A stretch of DNA of 64,000 bases from NCBI GenBank assembly GCA_025201345.1, contig JAIXMG010000029.1, forward strand, positions 372,001 through 436,000, written 5' to 3'. Position numbers and translations under genes: made by a program. Under the pieces are notes generated by a model, which was given only the letters and a program-made list of their open reading frames with translations, did no database searches and was not told the DNA's origin. Positions 58,810-64,000 of this stretch are shown here, piece by piece. Source of the DNA: Thamnidium elegans (taxonomy: Eukaryota > Mucoromycota > Mucoromycetes > Mucorales > Mucoraceae). Within the stretch, counting starts at the first letter, position 1. Each line of letters begins with the position of its first letter.

Positions 58810-61281
58810 TTAACGCCAACTTGTATTTCTATTTGATTGAAATGATCTTACAACAACATCACTTGCCATTAAAGAACTGTGCTCTAATAAAAAGAATTCC
58901 AAGTCTTGCCAACCTCCGCCAACACGTATAAGTACCTTATTGTTTTTAAACTGGCCACCTCTTCTATCGCCATAAGTCATTAATTTACAAGTGTACATCT
59001 TTTTCCCACCCATAGAAGACATGCTAAGTTCATTTCCAAAGTAATATCGTCCCGGTTGAGCCTTTTGACATTTAATTGATATCGGGCTAGCGTTTACTAT
59101 TTGGCCTACTTCTATGTCTAACGGATCCTTTGGATCAGGATGATAAATTGCATCTTCACTGAAAGATATTTCCATTGTTGTATTTGAAGCACGATTGCGT
59201 AACGCAGGCATAGATTGTTTTTTCCTTAAAACAAGGTTTGGGTCTCTGTAAGAGGCATATTCTGTTTCATGTGATATAACGTATTTTGGTATAGGCGGAA
59301 CAGGTGGTGGTGGTTTATTGAAATTATTATTTCGTAGTTGTGATTTTGGTCGGGGTATCATGGGAGAAGCAGACCGAATTGAGTCTTCTTTTGGAGTCTT
59401 TGGTCTTGGTATAAATGAAGGTGTAACCGACCTTTTGAGATTAGAAGGTGACATGACACGATTAGTCATTAAATCACCCATACTACTTTTAGATCTTATT
59501 GTATTATTTCTATTGTTGTTTGTCCTTGTGGTAGGTGGATTAGGTGTCTTGGATCTAACAATAGAATTTAAAGGTTGTGATCTTCTTGTATTTACTGAAG
59601 GCGGTCTAGTTGGATTACTTAATTTCATTAAATCTACTCCATAATTCCTTTCATCTTCATCATAAAAATCTTCAGTGTTACGTTTTGTTGTAATACTTCC
59701 ATTTCGGGTTGGTCTTGGTGTTTTAGTTTGTCTTCTTGTTTGTTGTTGTTGTTGTGATGGAGAAGAACCAACAGAAGAAGAATCAGATATGCTTCCACGT
59801 AATAAAGATTGATGATCAAATGTACTTGTACTTGATTTACGTGGAGAAGATCTACCTATTGAATTTCTATCACTTGCACTATTTGGAGTTATACTACGTA
59901 CACTTCTATTTTCTAATTGTTGTTGAAATGATGGTTCAGGTGTTCTATACCTTATATTTTTCCAGCCGTTTCTATTATTCTCTGTTGATGTTGAATGAAT
60001 AGAAGAAGACGAAGAAGTTGTTGCAGATATAATTCTTTCAGTTTCAATTAAATCTCTCATACGTAACTCGTCCATAACTTCTTTCAAATTATTCCATCGA
60101 ATAATCATTGTATCATGTCTTTGAGAAGTTGGATTATCTCGTGTTGCTCTTGCAGCTATACCATTGCCCAACATGGTCAACATGCGGTCAATACTTGGCG
60201 TATAATACTTGTACTTTGCTTCAAAGCTTTTTTCAATCGATTTAAACTGATCTTTATCTACAGGTTGTGTTGTAGTCGTAGGATGATGATGAGGATGAAT
60301 TGATCTTAAAAAACTCTTTGAAAACTTATCAAAGGTGCTTGTTGGCTGAGTCGCTTGCCAATCTCTTGTTTGTTGAATTAGATTATAACATTGTACAACT
60401 GATCTATCAAGCCCATCGATCATGGCGTCTACTTTATCTGCAACTCTACGAAATACAGCTAACCAACGATCCTCTTTATGTTCAAATTTTAATTCATCAC
60501 GTTCATACTGTAATATTTCCCATTTTTCTTTTACTTTATCAAATATCCTATTTAATCTTGTATCTATAATTTGCATTGAATTAATACGATGGTAAATTTG
60601 TTCAATTGATTGTAATAGTGGTTCAAAAGCGTTATCAATAGCAATCATCAATTGGTCATCTTTGCTATTTTGTAACCACTTTGTATCCATACTAAAGTCA
60701 GTAGTAGTAGTAGTAGTTGTAGAACTACTCTCTAATTCTGAAGTATTAGATGACGTAGATGATGCAGTAGAAATAGATGCATGTTTCTTCTCCTGAAAAT
60801 CAAATATCATGGTTGAAATATCATCAATTTGTATTATCAAAAGTTCAATAGACTTTGTCAATTCTTTTTCATTGTTACTTGTTATTACTTGTTTCTTTAC
60901 AGAAGCTAAAAAATGCTGTAAACTTGACCACTCTGATTGTATCCTTGTTATCTTTATCTGCTGCTGTTGTTGTTGCATTATATTCTGGTCTCCTTTATTG
61001 AATATAATGTCACTTAGATCGGACAAGACTTGAATTAAAGGCTCCATAATCACCATGGAGTTTTCAAGTGGTTCAAGATCTTTCACAAAGTAGTCATCCT
61101 GGTTTACTTGTTGTTCTAAAGTAAATGTTGCCAAGTGAATTGATTCTAACCCGTTTGATATTTTGTTTATAATAATTTGAAATACATTTAAGAGTTCTGG
61201 TTGAGAAAGGGCATCATGGGAACTAAATACATGTTCTATTTCCTTATCTGGGAGCGATATTTGACCTAAAGTTGTTGTCAT
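58810..61281 (-). CDS. KAR9-like microtubule linker with C-terminal GAS2/GAR domain
   Basis: Intronless, 823 aa. The start at 61281 (MTTTLGQISLPDKEIEHVFS) is the first ATG. Residues about 1-400 are helical and spectrin/KAR9-like (KDLEPLENSMVIMEPLIQVL, KVKEKWEILQYERDELKFEH, RWLAVFRRVADKVDAMIDGL). A long Ser/Arg/Thr/Pro-rich disordered region (about 420-690) has many RSxTP/SP sites and an SxIP-type EB1-binding motif (TPSFIPRPKTP near residue 622). Residues about 720-800 form the GAS2-related domain: DPLDIEVGQIVNA, KMYTCKLMTYGDRRGGQF and VLIRVGGGWQDLEFFLLEHS. The architecture suggests a plus-end tracking linker for spindle or nuclear positioning. The KAR9 assignment for the N-terminus is weaker than the GAS2 call. 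Confidence 0.75.
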   Translation of the reverse strand: MTTTLGQISLPDKEIEHVFSSHDALSQPELLNVFQIIINKISNGLESIHLATFTLEQQVNQDDYFVKDLEPLENSMVIMEPLIQVLSDLSDIIFNKGDQNIMQQQQQQIKITRIQSEWSSLQHFLASVKKQVITSNNEKELTKSIELLIIQIDDISTMIFDFQEKKHASISTASSTSSNTSELESSSTTTTTTTDFSMDTKWLQNSKDDQLMIAIDNAFEPLLQSIEQIYHRINSMQIIDTRLNRIFDKVKEKWEILQYERDELKFEHKEDRWLAVFRRVADKVDAMIDGLDRSVVQCYNLIQQTRDWQATQPTSTFDKFSKSFLRSIHPHHHPTTTTQPVDKDQFKSIEKSFEAKYKYYTPSIDRMLTMLGNGIAARATRDNPTSQRHDTMIIRWNNLKEVMDELRMRDLIETERIISATTSSSSSIHSTSTENNRNGWKNIRYRTPEPSFQQQLENRSVRSITPNSASDRNSIGRSSPRKSSTSTFDHQSLLRGSISDSSSVGSSPSQQQQQTRRQTKTPRPTRNGSITTKRNTEDFYDEDERNYGVDLMKLSNPTRPPSVNTRRSQPLNSIVRSKTPNPPTTRTNNNRNNTIRSKSSMGDLMTNRVMSPSNLKRSVTPSFIPRPKTPKEDSIRSASPMIPRPKSQLRNNNFNKPPPPVPPIPKYVISHETEYASYRDPNLVLRKKQSMPALRNRASNTTMEISFSEDAIYHPDPKDPLDIEVGQIVNASPISIKCQKAQPGRYYFGNELSMSSMGGKKMYTCKLMTYGDRRGGQFKNNKVLIRVGGGWQDLEFFLLEHSSLMASDVVVRSFQSNRNTSWR

Positions 61282-62215
61282 GAATCTCTTTATTATATTA
61301 TTAAAAAAACAGTTTTTTTCACAAAAGAAAAAGAAAAGGAAACAGTTTTTTTTTATTTTTTTGTTAGTACCTTCTTAATTTGTCTAATAAGGGATATACT
61401 ACTAAAAAGAAAATTGTAATAAATAAAAAAAGGTCTTTATTAAAACAGGTGAAAATCAGGAGCTCAGACTACTATTGTTATGAAAGAATAAGGTGGTACA
61501 ATAATTATTTTTTTTAAAGGAGTTTTGTATTGGGTCCCCAAACACACGTTTTAGGTTTAATTTCAATAAAAAAAAAACTCATTGTCATATCTAAAAAAGA
61601 AAAAACCAGAACTTTATGCATTGTCGTTTTTATTCATGAGTTGACATCTTATGGGGAATATATGTGTATATCGAGGCATTCTTCACTTTTTTTTTAAAAA
61701 AAACAGGACGGAACAAAATATACATGTATTTGTGCGTGTGTGCCTAAGCGTATGTAAGTGTCAAGATGCCCTGACAACCAAGGTCGTGGTGATTCATTGA
61801 AATATCTGTTTACTAAATATGCTAAAATACAAAGAATTAGCTTTATTTTTTTTCATCACTCTACTTGTTTTATTGCCACCGGGTAAACATTTATCATATG
61901 TAACCCTTTTTGATCGTCGCTATGGATATAAAAAGGGGCCGACTTGGCCTTGAGATCATCCATATAAAGAAGGCATCCTTACATTTATAATATTTGTTTA
62001 AACAAACCACGAAAGAAAGAAAAAAAGAAGACACGTAGAACTGATTTTTTTTTAAATGTGTATTTCCCCATTTTTATTTAGTTTTTTCAGGGTAGTTTTT
62101 TTTTTATATAATACAATGGATTTTAAAAACAGTTAAATTTGGGGGTGAGAAAAGATGCGCACTTATGATACATGTGATATAAAATGGTATATAATGAGGG
62201 GAGGGGAAAGAGTTT
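61282..62215. other. Intergenic region
   Basis: No coding region seen. Holds the promoter side of the KAR9/GAS2 gene and the 3' side of the MATE gene. A good TATA-like TATAAAAA on the plus strand at 61927-61934 has no reading frame downstream. Confidence 0.5.
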
Positions 62216-63249
62216 TTAAACTAAATTTTCTGTGACTTTATCTTTTTCTACTTTAACTCGCAATTGAGCTCTTTTGACTTCTTGAAACCAATCAATATTG
62301 AGCAAAAAGACGACTTCACCAAAAGCCACCAAAAATAAAGCGATAGTTAAACCAGTCCAAAGGCCAGTCAATGCCCAATTTAGTTTGAACGTTAAATAAA
62401 ACCCAAACGGTAAGGCAATTAAATAATACGCAACCAAGTTTATCCAAGCAGCTACGTTTTGTCGACCGAGACCTCGAATCACGCCTCCGCCTACACTAGC
62501 AATACCGTCTGTCACTTGAAAGATGGCAAATATGGGAAGTACGTTCGATACCATATCAATCACTTTTTGGTCAGAAGAAAATAACAAGCCGAGTTTGGAT
62601 CGTGTCAGTAAAAAGAACAACGAGTTGATGATGCCGAACAAGACAGAGAACAGCAAAGCAGTAGTGGACGCTACTTTAGCCTTGTATCCATAGTTACCGC
62701 CGATAGCGTTGCCTACTCGATTAGTAGCAGCGATTGAAATACCCATCGGTATCGTATACGTTGCCGACGATAATGTCAGCAGGATACTCTGAGCTGCTAA
62801 ATCGGTCGTACCCAAATAACTAGCAGCTAAAGAAGAAACTTCAAATGCGGTCCATTCTGCACAGATAATAATAATACCGCTAAAAGCTAGCTTTAAAAAC
62901 GGTACCCAGTCTTTTAAGCATTCTCTTGACCATCCTCCCCATCCTTCTGACCCCTTCACAAATTTGGCGTAGGCGATTAATAATAAAAACATGATCCAGT
63001 AACTAAAACTAGTGGCTAATGGTGCACCGATGAATCCCATACCAAACGTATAGACAAATGCGTAGTTTAATACAAAGTTTAACGGAGCTGTTACCATCAT
63101 GGAATAGGTTGAGGCGTGCATAATTCCTTGTGCTTGAAGGTATCTTTTGGTCGCTTCGAATGCTATATATGCCGGCGCTCCAGGTAAAAGATATCGTAAA
63201 AAGAGGCCTAATTTTTTTTTTGGGTTAGTATCAAATTACAAAAATATCG

Positions 63250-63283
<34 letters not shown>

Positions 63284-63858
63284 TGCAAATCCTGCTAATT
63301 CAGGATCTTGATCAAAATATAACATTATCGAAGTAGCATTCCACCAAACACAAGCAATTGGTATAAACAATAAAGCCAATACGAGATAAGCTCTTTGTAA
63401 ATGTACACCGATAATAGTTTTATCTTTAGAAGCCGTCCAAGATTGAGAACATAATGTATCGAGAGCAGTAGTTGTACCGTACGCGATACTCCAAGCCGAT
63501 ACATTTACAAACATGGAAGCTAAAGCTGAAGCACCTAATTCAACGGAACCCTAAATTAAGTAAAAATGAAATAAAATAAATAAACAACAAAAAGTGTTTC
63601 AAATATATATATATACTTTACAAGATGACCCAAGGTAAATATACTAGCAAATTGAAACGAACTTTGAAGTAAATAAGTTCCGATAATAGGTAAACTGTTA
63701 TAGAATATCCAGTGAAATTCTTGCTGTAGAGTCGTATGATCCAGGTGTTTGCCTGGTAATAGTGGAACTGATTCTGTTAGTGTAAGTGAAGCAGAAGAGG
63801 ATATAGAGTGTCTGTCATCATCTTCTATAGGTTGTTGATGGTATATCCGATTTGACAT
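62216..63858 (-). CDS. MATE-family multidrug/toxin extrusion transporter
   Basis: Three main exons; start ATG at 63858 (MSNRIYHQQPIEDDDRHSIS). A cytosolic N-terminus of about 45 aa leads to LPIIGTYLLQSSFQFASIFT, then GASALASMFVNVSAWSIAYG and ALDTLCSQSW (MatE signature region). APLNFVLNYAFVYTFGMGFI with GAPLATSFSYW and, in the second half, IPMGISIAATNRVGNAIGGN (the duplicated MatE repeat) and GVIRGLGRQNVAAWINLVAY follow. About 12 membrane segments, roughly 505 aa. MATE proteins export organic cations and secondary compounds by H+ or Na+ antiport; the substrate is unknown. An intron contains T28-type poly(T). Confidence 0.9.
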
Positions 63859-64000
63859 ACTTTTTTTTTTATTTTTTTTTATAAAATTTTGTTAAAGAAA
63901 AAGGAGAAAAAAATGGGTTTTTATCTAATGAACTGATAGAAAGGCATTAAATACAAAAAAAAAAAAAAAAAAGTGACACAATTTCTTTCTTACCCCGCTT

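Noticed and set aside
1..64000. CRISPR arrays, rRNA operon, telomere repeats
   Set aside because: No regularly spaced repeats, no rRNA-like sequence and no TTAGGG-type tracts were seen; the genome is eukaryotic.

Overview
The window is nuclear DNA from a fungus, most likely an early-diverging Mucoromycota/Mucorales-type species. It is AT-rich and gene-dense, and genes are cut by many short (about 50-75 nt) GT-AG introns with long A/T homopolymers. It also carries decayed IS630/Tc1-like DDE transposases and a reading frame that I recall as typical of lineage-expanded Mucorales families. Animal-like genes that many Dikarya lack are present (TRAX, a DDRGK1-like protein, an ANKRD54-like protein). 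Species cannot be fixed from the sequence alone.

Region 1-5.7 kb is accessory. Two near-identical copies of a broken transposase lie in inverted orientation (arms 1-1391 and 4254-5646 or beyond). They flank a 2.86 kb spacer that holds an apparently intact seven-exon gene of an uncharacterised family and a diverged direct repeat. 5.7-11.4 kb is sparse: gene fragments, an MFS anion/allantoate-type transporter, long poly(T)/poly(A) runs and orphan exon-like pieces.

From 11.4 to 63.9 kb the window is mostly conserved housekeeping genes: TCD-type tRNA dehydratase (-), coatomer gamma (+), PEX12 (-), beta-tubulin (+), GEN1/YEN1 resolvase (-), a small orphan (+), an ATR/MEC1 kinase (+), a secreted helical-repeat protein (-), cytosolic HSP70 (-), xylulokinase (-), ANKRD54-like (+), DDRGK1-like (-), nicotinamidase (-), TRAX (+), PTR2 peptide transporter (-), VPS20/CHMP6 (-), coatomer epsilon (-), a small secreted crystallin-like protein (+), a TDG/MUG DNA glycosylase (+), RNA polymerase III subunit RPC3 (+), a small orphan (+), then a 3.2 kb AT-rich stretch with one initiator tRNA-Met, pyruvate carboxylase (-), a KAR9/GAS2-type microtubule linker (-) and a MATE transporter (-).

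There is no operon logic. Many neighbours are divergent pairs with short shared promoters (TCD/COPG, PEX12/TUB, nicotinamidase/TRAX with about 83 bp between starts) or convergent pairs with very short or overlapping ends (ANKRD54/DDRGK1 stop codons overlap). The most interesting items are a beta-tubulin carrying Tyr167 and Ala198 (both known benzimidazole-insensitivity residues), an undescribed secreted protein built from alternating degenerate helical repeats, the large inverted repeat of dead transposase copies, and a secreted single-domain crystallin-like protein.
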